NCBI GenBank assembly: GCA_007695245.1
Contig: REEE01000234.1
Coordinates: forward strand, 1 to 46,471
Direction of reading: 5' to 3'
Source of the DNA: Candidatus Competibacteraceae bacterium
Lineage (GTDB): Bacteria > Pseudomonadota > Gammaproteobacteria > Competibacterales > Competibacteraceae
Length of the DNA: 46,471 nt
The notes under the pieces were generated by a model. That model was not told where the DNA came from, did not search any database, and worked only from the letters and a program-made list of their open reading frames with translations. This document shows, one piece after another, positions 8,952-19,961 of this stretch. Made by a program: the position numbers and the translations under genes. Each line of letters opens with the position of its first letter. Positions within the stretch are counted from its first letter, which is position 1.

Positions 8952-9773
8952 ATGAGATGGATTAAAGGCGACGATGGCTTGCCGGCTGAGGAAGTGGGTG
9001 TTTGGGCCAAGAAGAAGCACAACTACTTGGGTCGGTATCTGGATATTTCCAGGGCCGCGCGGAAGAAATATATCGGACCTACAAAAGCCGGGGCTGCCTA
9101 CTTCGACCTGTTCTGTGGTTCGGGTAGATCGAAAATCCGCAGAACCAACGAGTGGATCGATGGGAGCGCGGTTGTCGCCTGGAAAACCAGCGTAGCCGGG
9201 GAAGCTCCCTTTTCAGCGGTCTATGTGTCTGACATAGAAGAGGAAAGTCTCAACGCTTGTGTTGTAAGGCTCAAGAAGCTCGGTGCGCCTGTTTTTCCGA
9301 TTCAGGCGAATGCGGTTGATGCGGCGCAACAGATGGTTTCATCGGTAAGCGAATATGGACTGTACTTCGCATTCCTGGATCCCTACAACCTTGAATCCCT
9401 CGATTTCAGGGTGGTCAGCACGCTTGCCGCGCTCGAGCGCATCGACTTGTTGATTCACGTAAGCGCAATGGATTTGCAGCGCAATCTTCTGGCGAATCTC
9501 CGTGCGGAAGGGTCGACACTCGACAAATTCGCTCCCGGATGGCGCGATAACGTGAATACGACCGGATCGCAGTCGGAAATTCGTCGGCGTATCGTCGAAT
9601 ATTGGCGGGAGAAGGTAGCTGGTCTTGGGGTGTGGCCTTCGATAAATCAAAGGTTGATCTCGGGAGAGAAAAACCAACCGCTCTACTGGTTGTTGCTGGC
9701 GGCTCGACACGATTTGGCCCACCAATTCTGGTCAACGGCGGCCAACCCGGAAGGGCAAGGACGGCTGTTTTAG
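8952..9773 (+). CDS. tcmP: Three-Cys-motif partner protein TcmP
   Basis: A 273-residue protein of the TcmP family, defined by its pairing with the three-Cys-motif protein encoded opposite it; its function is not established. The sequence shows features of a class I methyltransferase fold: YFDLFCGSG (50-58) resembling SAM motif I, an acidic residue in YVSDIEEES (about 91-99) where motif II is expected, and FAFLDPYNLESLDF (139-152) resembling motif IV. The C-terminus PLYWLLLAARHDLAHQFW...GQGRLF is typical of the family, so the gene is complete. The ribosome site is strong. It is less GC-rich than its neighbours, suggesting acquisition. Methyltransferase activity is inference only. Confidence 0.85.
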   Translation: MRWIKGDDGLPAEEVGVWAKKKHNYLGRYLDISRAARKKYIGPTKAGAAYFDLFCGSGRSKIRRTNEWIDGSAVVAWKTSVAGEAPFSAVYVSDIEEESLNACVVRLKKLGAPVFPIQANAVDAAQQMVSSVSEYGLYFAFLDPYNLESLDFRVVSTLAALERIDLLIHVSAMDLQRNLLANLRAEGSTLDKFAPGWRDNVNTTGSQSEIRRRIVEYWREKVAGLGVWPSINQRLISGEKNQPLYWLLLAARHDLAHQFWSTAANPEGQGRLF

Positions 9774-10516
9774 AGCGTTGATCGCACTTGCGGGTAGGCG
9801 TCCCAAGTACGGCCACGGAAGATGCGTCCGTTCGTTTTCTTGTGGCGCTTCACGCCATCGGCCCCCCAGCCTCCCCATTGTTTGAAAAAGAAAGCAGCGC
9901 CCGCCTCGTCGGTCTGCTCTTTGACGTTGGCCACCCATTCTTCTCGCATCGGTCGGGCCTTGTGTCCGGATTCACCGCCGACGATCACCCAGTGAATGCT
10001 CGTTAGGTCAAGCTGCCCAAGGTCTTCCAATAATGGCTCGACAGACAGGAACCGGATGCATGCATCGACCTGGCGCAGATGGTCGATTCGTGGAACACCA
10101 TGCCTTCGATCCTCGACAGAGACACCCAGCCAGACGTTCTGAGGGCAAGCCTGGCGTGCAAAGTACCGTGGTAGCCGGTCTGCCCGCTTGGTCAGAATCT
10201 GGTAGGTATGTTGCGGAGTCTGCCGGATCACGGAGAACACCTGATCGAGAAACTCGTCCGGGATATCTTCATGAAACAGATCACTCATCGAGTTCACGAA
10301 GTAAAGCGTCGGTTTCTTGCGTCGAAGCGGCTGCTCGAGGCGTTCTGGATGCAAAGCCAGTTTGAACCCATTGTTGTATCCCGACGCCCCCATGGCCTGG
10401 AGACGGCGAGCCATTATTTCGGCATAGCAATTCTTGCAGCCAGACGATATCTTCGTGCAACCCGTCGTTGGATTCCAAGTCTGCTCGGTCCACTCGATAG
10501 TTGATTGGGTAGCCAT
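9770..10516 (-). CDS. Three-Cys-motif phage protein (Gp37/Gp68-like, DUF5131)
   Basis: A 248-residue member of the Gp37/Gp68 family. Near the N-terminus IEWTEQTWNPTTGC leads into the C20-x6-C27-x2-C30 cluster followed by YAE, a pattern recalling radical-SAM iron-sulfur binding but with wider spacing than the usual Cx3Cx2C. Further family motifs are YFVNSMSDLFHEDIP, ILTKRADRL, VWLGVSVE, FLSVEPLLEDLG, WVIVGGESGHKARPM and FFKQWGGWG. Its stop overlaps that of tcmP by 4 bases in a convergent arrangement. No ribosome site is evident before the ATG at 10516; TTATGAT upstream may be a -10. Function in the family is unknown; a modification enzyme acting with TcmP is inferred. Confidence 0.85.
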   Translation of the reverse strand: MATQSTIEWTEQTWNPTTGCTKISSGCKNCYAEIMARRLQAMGASGYNNGFKLALHPERLEQPLRRKKPTLYFVNSMSDLFHEDIPDEFLDQVFSVIRQTPQHTYQILTKRADRLPRYFARQACPQNVWLGVSVEDRRHGVPRIDHLRQVDACIRFLSVEPLLEDLGQLDLTSIHWVIVGGESGHKARPMREEWVANVKEQTDEAGAAFFFKQWGGWGADGVKRHKKTNGRIFRGRTWDAYPQVRSTL

Positions 10517-10619
10517 AGAAAAAATCCATCATAATCTTTGCGTTAGACTCATAAGTGTGGGTCTATGCATGTTTGCTCGCCAGCGTGTCGATAAACTTCA
10601 AATTCAGTACGACCCGTCC

Positions 10620-10641
10620 TAAACAACTATTTCGTTGTTTA
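10620..10641. repeat. Inverted repeat upstream of the three-Cys gene
   Basis: TAAACAAC, a 6-base spacer TATTTC, then GTTGTTTA: perfect 8-bp arms in AT-rich DNA, about 105 bases upstream of the minus-strand start at 10516. Could be a regulator site; no T-run of terminator length follows. Confidence 0.4.
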
Positions 10642-10769
10642 TCATAGCTTAGACTGGTTACATACCGCTGTCGTCAGCCACCACCAAAAAATCTTTCTCT
10701 TCGGGGGGTGAAACGACCAGGAATCAGTCTGGGGATTGGCTGAAACGCTGAGCAGCGGCTCGGATAAAC

Positions 10770-10907
10770 ATGAAAAATCAATGAGTAAAGCCCATAACCC
10801 TCGAATTGTATCTGCGCTTCCCCCGCCCGAACGAAGTCCTCGTCAGTTTCGAGGGCGAGGGCTCGGGAACGCTGTCCTTGACCGACCCGGTGACCGCCAA
10901 ACCGTGA
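10770..10907 (+). pseudogene. Relic of the N-terminus of a CHAT-domain-type protein
   Basis: One reading frame encodes ITLELYLRFPRPNEVLVSF, then GEGSGTLSLTDPVTAKP, then a stop at 10905. This resembles, from memory, the conserved start of large CHAT (caspase-like) proteins, where it normally continues into a helical 'DIRWYLE'-type segment absent here. The frame is broken at the front: the ATG at 10770 meets a TGA after four codons, and the ATG at 10781 (MSK) enters the right frame only if one base is removed. It looks like a dead 5' stub in front of the Uma2 gene. Confidence 0.45.
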
Positions 10908-10998
10908 ACGTGCCACCCCCGAGCAGAGGTGAAGTAATCTTTACAATCCCCCTTCAAGACTCACGGGACTGAAGAATTGTCCCTGAAGGATTCCCTTT

Positions 10999-11628
10999 AT
11001 GGAACAAGAACCCCTCGTCGGCAAACCGCTCAGCCAACCGGGTGATCAGGCGTTGCTCGACGCCTATTATCAGGAACCCACGCTTGCCCCCGACGAACAA
11101 CTGCTCGCTTTGCCGGAAAACCAGGTGGGCGAGATCATCGGGGGCCAACTCTACGTTCAACAAAATCGACCGACCGGACCGGAAATCGCAGCGGCGGGGG
11201 CCATCAATAGCATTCTCGGTCTTCCATTCCATCAAGGGCAAAAAGGTCCGGGCGGCTGGTGGATTCTGCCCGAACCGGAAATCCACTTCATCCGCGACAT
11301 CGAAGTCGTCGTTCCCGATCTGGCCGGTTGGCGGCGCGAACGGATGCCGGCTGTTCCCCGCGATCATCGTTTCGAGATCGTCCCCGACTGGGTCTGCGAA
11401 ATCCTTTCGCCGTCCACGGCGCGAAAGGATCGCGCCCTGAAACTGCCGCTGTACGCCCGTTATGGCGTCGCTCACGCCTGGCTGGTCGATCCGCTGGCGC
11501 GCACCCTGGAAGCCTTCGAGTTGCGCGACGGCCGATGGGTCCTGCTGGGCACCATCGGGGACGATGCCCCCGTCTGCTTCCCGCCCTTCGCGGCGGTCAG
11601 CTTCTCGCTCGCCGATCTGTGGGTTTGA
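10999..11628 (+). CDS. Uma2 family endonuclease-like protein (DUF820)
   Basis: A 209-residue protein of the Uma2 (DUF820) family, which has a PD-(D/E)XK-type fold. Family motifs are visible in order: GEIIGGQLYVQ (about 44-54), the strand with IEVVVPDLAGWRRERMP (catalytic Asp in VPDLAGW), the second metal-binding part VCEILSPSTARKDRALK, and YGVAHAWLVDPLARTLEAFELRDGRW near the end. Family genes are abundant in mobile and multicellular-lineage genomes, but the physiological substrate is unclear. AAGGATTC precedes the ATG as a ribosome site. It has no obvious partner; its neighbours are a CHAT-type relic and rlmI. Confidence 0.88.
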   Translation: MEQEPLVGKPLSQPGDQALLDAYYQEPTLAPDEQLLALPENQVGEIIGGQLYVQQNRPTGPEIAAAGAINSILGLPFHQGQKGPGGWWILPEPEIHFIRDIEVVVPDLAGWRRERMPAVPRDHRFEIVPDWVCEILSPSTARKDRALKLPLYARYGVAHAWLVDPLARTLEAFELRDGRWVLLGTIGDDAPVCFPPFAAVSFSLADLWV

Positions 11629-11671
11629 ATATACTGGTCGTCCTTTTCGTCACCGCACGCCTGCCCCGCCC

Positions 11672-14881
<3,210 letters not shown>

Positions 14882-15291
14882 CGACGTTCTCGGATGGGGG
14901 GCGGCAAGCCGGACGGAGTGTTCCCCGGGGCGGCAGGATAGCAGGAAAACGGCGGATTGAGAGGAGCGAACCATTCTTCCGCCGATAGTCGAATTAAAGT
15001 GGGGGTACTTTATACTCACATTTCAGGGTATCAAGTCGCGAAGCCGTGGCGATGGACAACAGGATTGAATCAGTAGATACTATTTTCAACGCTAGCTATT
15101 CCTAGCCGTACCCATATCGCCCAAAATACAGGCAGCCTGCTCTTCCTTCATTCACTCTCTTTCCTCGCGTGACACGGGAAAGGGGAGAGTTAAGGGTCAA
15201 GGCATTTTTCCGATATCAACCGAACTTGCCGAGGATTATTTCCACGCATGGAGACTCGGTGTCCTGAAAAAATAACACGAGGAAAACCCAA
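14882..15291. other. Intergenic region between divergent pyrD and the VpsR-like gene
   Basis: A 410-base gap carrying the promoters of two divergent genes. An imperfect hairpin lies at 15154-15190. The right half is AT-rich, with a GAGGAAAAC ribosome site just before 15292. No gene or convincing sigma-54 promoter was recognised. Confidence 0.5.
15154..15190. repeat. Imperfect palindrome resembling intergenic repeat
   Basis: ACTCTCTTTCC pairs with GGAAA, a GGG bulge, then GAGAGT: an 11-bp stem with a 3-base bulge. The right flank GAGTTAAGGGTCAAGG recalls the right flank of the palindrome inserted in ureC. Possibly a decayed copy of the same repeat family. Confidence 0.4.
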
Positions 15292-16635
15292 ATGCGCAAG
15301 CTTCTGATTTTAAGCACGGGAGCGGTCGAGGAAACCTTGATCCAGCAGATCTCGGCGGCCGATTGGGAAATCTATTGGGCTGAGGATCCAGGCCAGGCAA
15401 GAACCCTGCTGACCGAACACTCCTTCGAGGTGGGTCTGGCCATCCTGTTCAGTTGCGAACCGGAACGTTCGGTGCAATGGTTGATCGATCTCATCACGGC
15501 TCGCCGGAAAATGCAGTGGGTCATGGCGCTATCCCGTCAGTGTCTCGATCGTAAGTTGATCACCGGAGTCGTCGCGGAGCACTGCTACGACTATCATACG
15601 CTGCCGATCGAGTCGCCACGCTTGATCGTGACGCTCGGTCACGCCTACGGTATGGTCGCGCTGGCCGAAAACTCGTTCCGCCAGCAACGCGAGCTGGAGT
15701 CGCAGTACGGAATGATCGGGAACAGCCCGGTCATGCAAACCCTGTTTCGGAGCATTCAGAAAGCGGCGGAAGTGGACGTGCCGGTCCTGATCACCGGCGA
15801 GAGCGGCACCGGTAAGGAACAGTCGGCCCGCGCCATCCATGAGTATTCAGGACGGGCGGCGGCGCCGTTCGTCGGCATGAACTGCGCGGCTCTGCCCGCC
15901 AACCTGATTCAATCGGAACTGTTCGGCCATGAGAAAGGCGCGTTCGCCGGCGCCAGCGAGCGCCGGATCGGCCACGTCGAATCCGCGAACGGCGGCACGC
16001 TGTTTCTGGATGAAATCGGCGACCTGGCTCCCGAACTGCAAGCCAACCTGCTGCGCTTTCTGGAGGAAAAGAAATTTCACCGGATGGGCGGCGCCAAGCC
16101 GATTCCCGCCAATGTCCGGATCGTCGCCGCGACCAACACCCATCTCGAACAAACCGTGCGGGATGGCCGGTTCCGCGAGGATTTGTATTATCGTTTGAAT
16201 GTGTTGCACTTGCGAACTCCGAGCCTGCGCGAGCGCAAGGGCGACGTCGAATTGCTGGCTCGCTATTTCTTCAACAAATTCACCGTGGAAACCCGAACCA
16301 CCGCCAAGGGATTCAGTCGCGATGCGTTGGAAGTGATCAACCGCTACGACTGGCCCGGCAACGTCCGGGAATTGATGAACCGCGTCCGCCGGGCGGTCTT
16401 GTTGAGCGAGGGACCCTACATCACACCCAAGGACATGGAACTGGAGCGGCGTTCGCTGGGCCGGGGTTTCGTGACCCTGGACGAAGCCCGTATGGCCGCC
16501 GACCGCGAAGTGATTCAGGCGACGCTGCTGCGGACCCGGTTCAACATCGCCCGGGCCGCCAATGAATTGAGCGTCTCGCGCATGACGCTGTATCGGTTGA
16601 TGGAGAAGTACGACATCCGGCGGGACAATATCTGA
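15292..16635 (+). CDS. VpsR-like sigma-54-type transcriptional regulator with atypical motifs
   Basis: A 447-residue enhancer-binding regulator. Residues 1-125 form a degenerate receiver: where the phosphorylated Asp is expected the sequence reads VGLAILFSC. The AAA+ domain (about 140-365) has Walker A GESGTGKE (169-176), Walker [12 protein letters not shown] (234-244) and an arginine-finger region [13 protein letters not shown] (about 292-304). The sigma-54 contact loop reads GAFAGA (216-221) instead of GAFTGA. A Fis-type helix-turn-helix ends the protein ([19 protein letters not shown], 418-436), a form typical of VpsR-like regulators. VpsR is known to respond to cyclic di-GMP and to work with the housekeeping sigma factor; the same is inferred here. 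Target genes, perhaps exopolysaccharide, are not in the window. Confidence 0.85.
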   Translation: MRKLLILSTGAVEETLIQQISAADWEIYWAEDPGQARTLLTEHSFEVGLAILFSCEPERSVQWLIDLITARRKMQWVMALSRQCLDRKLITGVVAEHCYDYHTLPIESPRLIVTLGHAYGMVALAENSFRQQRELESQYGMIGNSPVMQTLFRSIQKAAEVDVPVLITGESGTGKEQSARAIHEYSGRAAAPFVGMNCAALPANLIQSELFGHEKGAFAGASERRIGHVESANGGTLFLDEIGDLAPELQANLLRFLEEKKFHRMGGAKPIPANVRIVAATNTHLEQTVRDGRFREDLYYRLNVLHLRTPSLRERKGDVELLARYFFNKFTVETRTTAKGFSRDALEVINRYDWPGNVRELMNRVRRAVLLSEGPYITPKDMELERRSLGRGFVTLDEARMAADREVIQATLLRTRFNIARAANELSVSRMTLYRLMEKYDIRRDNI

Positions 16636-16644
16636 GTTCCAGGA

Positions 16645-18549
16645 GTGTCGCCCGCGCCAGCCGTTTCCCGGGATCGATTCACCCCAGCGATCAGACCGAC
16701 TCCGCAACCCGCGCCCGGCAAAGTGGATGTGACTCTCCCCCCGTTCGACCCGAAAACCTTCCTTAAAACCCTCACCGCGCTGCCCGGCGTTTACCGGATG
16801 CTGGACGAGCGCGGCGAGGTGTTGTACGTCGGCAAGGCGCGCAACCTCAAACAGCGGGTGTCCAGCTACTTCCGGGAAACTCAGTCTTCCGTCAAGACCC
16901 GGGGTCTGGTGGCGAAAATTCGCGCCGTCGAAGTCACGGTCACGCACACCGAGACCGAGGCGCTGATCCTGGAAAGCACTCTGATCAAGCAGTGCAAACC
17001 TCGCTACAACATCCTGCTGCGCGACGACAAGGGCTATCCCTACATCCAGGTTTCCGCCGGCGACTTTCCCCGGCTGACGCTGCATCGCGGGGCCAAGCGC
17101 GCGCCGGGCCGCTATTTCGGCCCGTACCCGAACGCCCATGCCGCCCGCGATACCCTGAATCTGCTGCAAAAAATTTTTCGCTTGCGCTCGTGTGAAGACG
17201 GCTTTTTTCAAGGACGCAGCCGCCCCTGCCTGCAATACCAAATCCAGCGCTGCACGGCACCCTGCGTCGATCTGGTCGACCGCGACGCTTACCAGCGGCA
17301 GTTGCGCGACGCCGTCGGGTTTCTGGAAGGCCGGAGCGGGCAGGTGATCGACGATCTCGCGCACCGCATGGAAGCCGCCGCCGCCGCGCTGCGCTTCGAG
17401 GAAGCGGCGCTCCACCGCGATCAGATCGCCGAGTTGCGGCAAATCCAGCAGCGTCAGCACGTCGAGGGCGAAAGCGGCGATCTCGATGTGGTGGCCTGCG
17501 CCGCGCGGGGCGGGGCAGCCTGCGTGCAGGTGTTCGTGTTCCGCGACGGCCGGTTGCTGGGCAACCAGGCCCTGTTTCCCCGCCTGCCCGAGGCCGAGGA
17601 CGCGAGCGCCGTGCTGGGTGCCTTTCTGGCCCAGTACTATCTCGACCGGTTCGTTCCGGCGGAACTGCTGGTCAGCCACGAACCGACCGAGGCCGAGTGG
17701 CTGGCGCAGGCGCTGCGGGAACGGGCCGGTCGGCGGGTCGCCATCACCGCCCGGGTTCGGGGCGAGCGCGCCCGCTGGTTGGAGATGGCGCAACGCAACG
17801 CCGAACACGCGCTGGCCGCGCGCCTGTCCAGCCAGGCGGGAATGCGCCGCCGGCTGGAGTCCCTGCGAGAAGCGCTGGGCGGCGCAGGCGATCTGGTGCG
17901 CCTGGAATGTTTCGACGTCAGTCACACCCAGGGCGAGGCGACGGTGGCGGCCTGCGTGGTGTTTGGCCCGGACGGTCCGCTCAAGACCGACTACCGCCGC
18001 TACAACATCGAGGGCATCACGCCGGGCGACGATTACGCCGCGCTGCGCCAGGCGCTGACCCGTCGTTACGCCCGCGGGTCGGCGGAAGAGGGCCGGTTGC
18101 CCGACCTGCTGTTGATCGACGGTGGCCAGGGCCAGTTGTCCCAGGCGCGGGAGGTGTTGGAGCCGCTGCGGGCGGCGGGCGTGCGGGTGATCGGCGTCGC
18201 CAAGGGACCCGAGCGCCGGCCCGGGCTGGAAACGCTGCACTTGTTCGGGGAAAACCGCCCCCTTATACTGCCCGCCGATTCGGCCGCCCTGCATCTGGTG
18301 CAGCAAATCCGCGATGAGGCGCACCGCTTCGCCATCACCGGCCATCGCCAGCGACGAGCTAAAGCCCGCACCGCGTCCGCGCTCGACGCCATCGCTGGCA
18401 TCGGCCCCAAGCGCCGGCAGGCCCTGCTCCGCCAGTTCGGCGGTCTCCAACAACTGGCGCGCGCTGGCGTTGAGGACTTGAGCCGGGTAGACGGCATCAA
18501 CGCCGAACTGGCCCAACGTATTTACGACGCCTTCCACGGTGAGGCTTGA
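16645..18549 (+). CDS. uvrC: Excinuclease ABC subunit C
   Basis: Nuclease of nucleotide excision repair that cuts both sides of a lesion with UvrB, up to 634 residues. The GIY-YIG domain (LPGVYRMLDERGEVLYVGKARNLKQRVSSYF) starts near residue 45. The UVR motif for UvrB contact (LEGRSGQVIDDLAHRMEAAA) is near 225. The RNase H-like C-terminal nuclease has LECFDVSHTQGE and LLLIDGGQGQL, and a helix-hairpin-helix pair ends the protein. The start is uncertain: GTG at 16645 touches an AGGAG; GTG at 16723 or 16729 would also keep the domain. Ten bases follow the regulator gene, and pgsA follows after 6 bases, the usual order in gammaproteobacteria. Confidence 0.95.
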   Translation: MSPAPAVSRDRFTPAIRPTPQPAPGKVDVTLPPFDPKTFLKTLTALPGVYRMLDERGEVLYVGKARNLKQRVSSYFRETQSSVKTRGLVAKIRAVEVTVTHTETEALILESTLIKQCKPRYNILLRDDKGYPYIQVSAGDFPRLTLHRGAKRAPGRYFGPYPNAHAARDTLNLLQKIFRLRSCEDGFFQGRSRPCLQYQIQRCTAPCVDLVDRDAYQRQLRDAVGFLEGRSGQVIDDLAHRMEAAAAALRFEEAALHRDQIAELRQIQQRQHVEGESGDLDVVACAARGGAACVQVFVFRDGRLLGNQALFPRLPEAEDASAVLGAFLAQYYLDRFVPAELLVSHEPTEAEWLAQALRERAGRRVAITARVRGERARWLEMAQRNAEHALAARLSSQAGMRRRLESLREALGGAGDLVRLECFDVSHTQGEATVAACVVFGPDGPLKTDYRRYNIEGITPGDDYAALRQALTRRYARGSAEEGRLPDLLLIDGGQGQLSQAREVLEPLRAAGVRVIGVAKGPERRPGLETLHLFGENRPLILPADSAALHLVQQIRDEAHRFAITGHRQRRAKARTASALDAIAGIGPKRRQALLRQFGGLQQLARAGVEDLSRVDGINAELAQRIYDAFHGEA

Positions 18550-18555
18550 TCGCTC

Positions 18556-19134
18556 ATGCAACTGAACCTGCCCACCGGGTTGACCCTGCTGCGCATCGCG
18601 CTGATTCCGGTCTTCGTGGCCGTGTTTTTTATGTCGTTCCGCGGCGCGAATCTGCTGTGCGCCGCGCTCTTTGGATTGGCGGCGCTCACCGATTGGCTGG
18701 ACGGCTATCTGGCGCGGCGGCTCGATCAAACCTCGGCGTTCGGCGCGTTCCTGGACCCGGTGGCCGACAAGCTGATGGTGGCGGCGGCCCTGGTGCTGCT
18801 GGTGCAGGCGATTCCCACCCCGTGGATGGCGGTGGCGGCGGTCATCATCATCGGCCGCGAGATCGCCGTCTCGGCGTTGCGAGAATGGATGGCCCAGATC
18901 GGCAGCCAGCGGCGGGTGGCGGTCTCCATGATCGGCAAATTCAAGACCACCGCCCAGATGGTCGCCGTGCTGTTGCTGTTGTATCGGGAGCCGGTGGGCT
19001 TTTTTCCGACCCTGGAGGTCGGTCTGGGATTGTTGCTGGTTGCGGCGACGCTGACGCTGTGGTCGATGGGGAATTACCTGATCGCGGCGTGGCCGGCGCT
19101 CCAGTCCCAGGTACCCCCGGTCCGTTCCTCATAA
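18556..19134 (+). CDS. pgsA: CDP-diacylglycerol-glycerol-3-phosphate 3-phosphatidyltransferase
   Basis: Integral membrane enzyme making phosphatidylglycerol phosphate, 192 residues. The CDP-alcohol phosphotransferase signature DWLDGYLARRLDQTSAFG followed by AFLDPVADK (about 46-72) has all the metal-binding aspartates. Four to six hydrophobic segments are visible, for example LTLLRIALIPVFVAVFF and MAVAAVIIIGREIAVS. The ATG lacks a strong ribosome site and is likely coupled to uvrC. No tRNA cluster follows, unlike in E. coli. Confidence 0.95.
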   Translation: MQLNLPTGLTLLRIALIPVFVAVFFMSFRGANLLCAALFGLAALTDWLDGYLARRLDQTSAFGAFLDPVADKLMVAAALVLLVQAIPTPWMAVAAVIIIGREIAVSALREWMAQIGSQRRVAVSMIGKFKTTAQMVAVLLLLYREPVGFFPTLEVGLGLLLVAATLTLWSMGNYLIAAWPALQSQVPPVRSS

Positions 19135-19180
19135 CCCGCATTCGCACCATGGGTCGTACCCCAATCGTGCTCTGGCAACC

Positions 19181-19951
19181 TTAGCGACACTCCCCCACCG
19201 AACCCGGCCGGCACCGCCGCCGGTCCACCCAGATCGTGCTGTCGAGTCGGGCGTCGGTGAATTGGGCGCCGTCGATGCGGGCCCCGGTCAGATTGGCGCG
19301 CGAGAGATCGGCGCCCGTGAAATCCGCTCCGAGCAGATTCGCCCCATCCAACCGCGCGCCGCTCAGATCCGCGCCGGTCAGCACCGTCTCTTCCAAGACC
19401 GCCCGGGTCAGATCCGCGCCGCTCAGATCCGCGTCCGGCAACCGGGCATCCAGCAAAGTCGCCTGCGTCAGATTGGCTTGGGACAGATTTGCGCCTCGCA
19501 GCGTCGCCTCGGTGAGGTCGGCGCCATCCAGCCGCGCGCCGCTCAGGTTGGCGTCGCTGAAGTCGGCACCGACCAACGCCGCCCGATCCAGCCGCGCGCC
19601 GGTCAGGTTGGCGCCGACGAAGATCGTCTGATTGGCTTGGGCGGAGACCAGGCGCGAACCGGCCAGCGTCGCCCGCGAGAAATCGGCCCGATCCAGGATC
19701 GCGCCGCCCAAATCCGCCCCGCTAAGTCGGGCTTCGGTCAGGTTGGCGGCGGTTAGATCGATCTGCACCAGCGTCGCTCGGCGTAAATCCGCGCCTTGGA
19801 GATCGGCTTCCTGCTGGTCGCAGCGCATCCAGAACACCCCGCGGGCGGGCGGGTCATCGCAAGCGGCCCAAGCGGTCGTGGGAAGTTGCGCCAGAGCCAG
19901 CAGGTACAGCGCCGGCAGGAGAAACAGAGTACGGGATGAATTGAGCGTCAC
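19181..19951 (-). CDS. Secreted pentapeptide-repeat protein
   Basis: A 256-residue protein starting with GTG at 19951. Residues 1-29 are a signal peptide (hydrophobic LFLLPALYLLALAQL, cleavage near TAWA-AC). From about residue 48 nearly the whole protein is A(D/N)LXX pentapeptide repeats (ADLQGADLRRATLVQIDLTA and onwards to about 235), predicted to fold as a right-handed quadrilateral beta-helix. Two Cys in the N-terminal part and two near the C-terminus (CRPGSVGEC) could form disulfides. It lies 10 bases after lon on the same strand, so it is probably cotranscribed. The role is unknown; DNA-gyrase protection of the Qnr type is unlikely for an exported protein. Confidence 0.88.
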   Translation of the reverse strand: MTLNSSRTLFLLPALYLLALAQLPTTAWAACDDPPARGVFWMRCDQQEADLQGADLRRATLVQIDLTAANLTEARLSGADLGGAILDRADFSRATLAGSRLVSAQANQTIFVGANLTGARLDRAALVGADFSDANLSGARLDGADLTEATLRGANLSQANLTQATLLDARLPDADLSGADLTRAVLEETVLTGADLSGARLDGANLLGADFTGADLSRANLTGARIDGAQFTDARLDSTIWVDRRRCRPGSVGECR

Positions 19952-19961
19952 AGGGGCTATC

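Larger units (their letters stand above)
10517..10998. other. AT-rich intergenic stretch with a gene relic
   Basis: A 482-base region without an intact gene. It contains the 8-bp inverted repeat TAAACAAC...GTTGTTTA at 10620-10641, possibly an operator or transcription stop upstream of the three-Cys gene. It also holds the broken 5' end of a CHAT-type gene (10770-10907). The rest shows nothing recognisable. Confidence 0.5.

Noticed and set aside
19135-19180. tRNA cluster after pgsA as in E. coli
   Set aside because: The gap to the next gene is only 46 bases and shows no cloverleaf or TTCGAAT-type arm.
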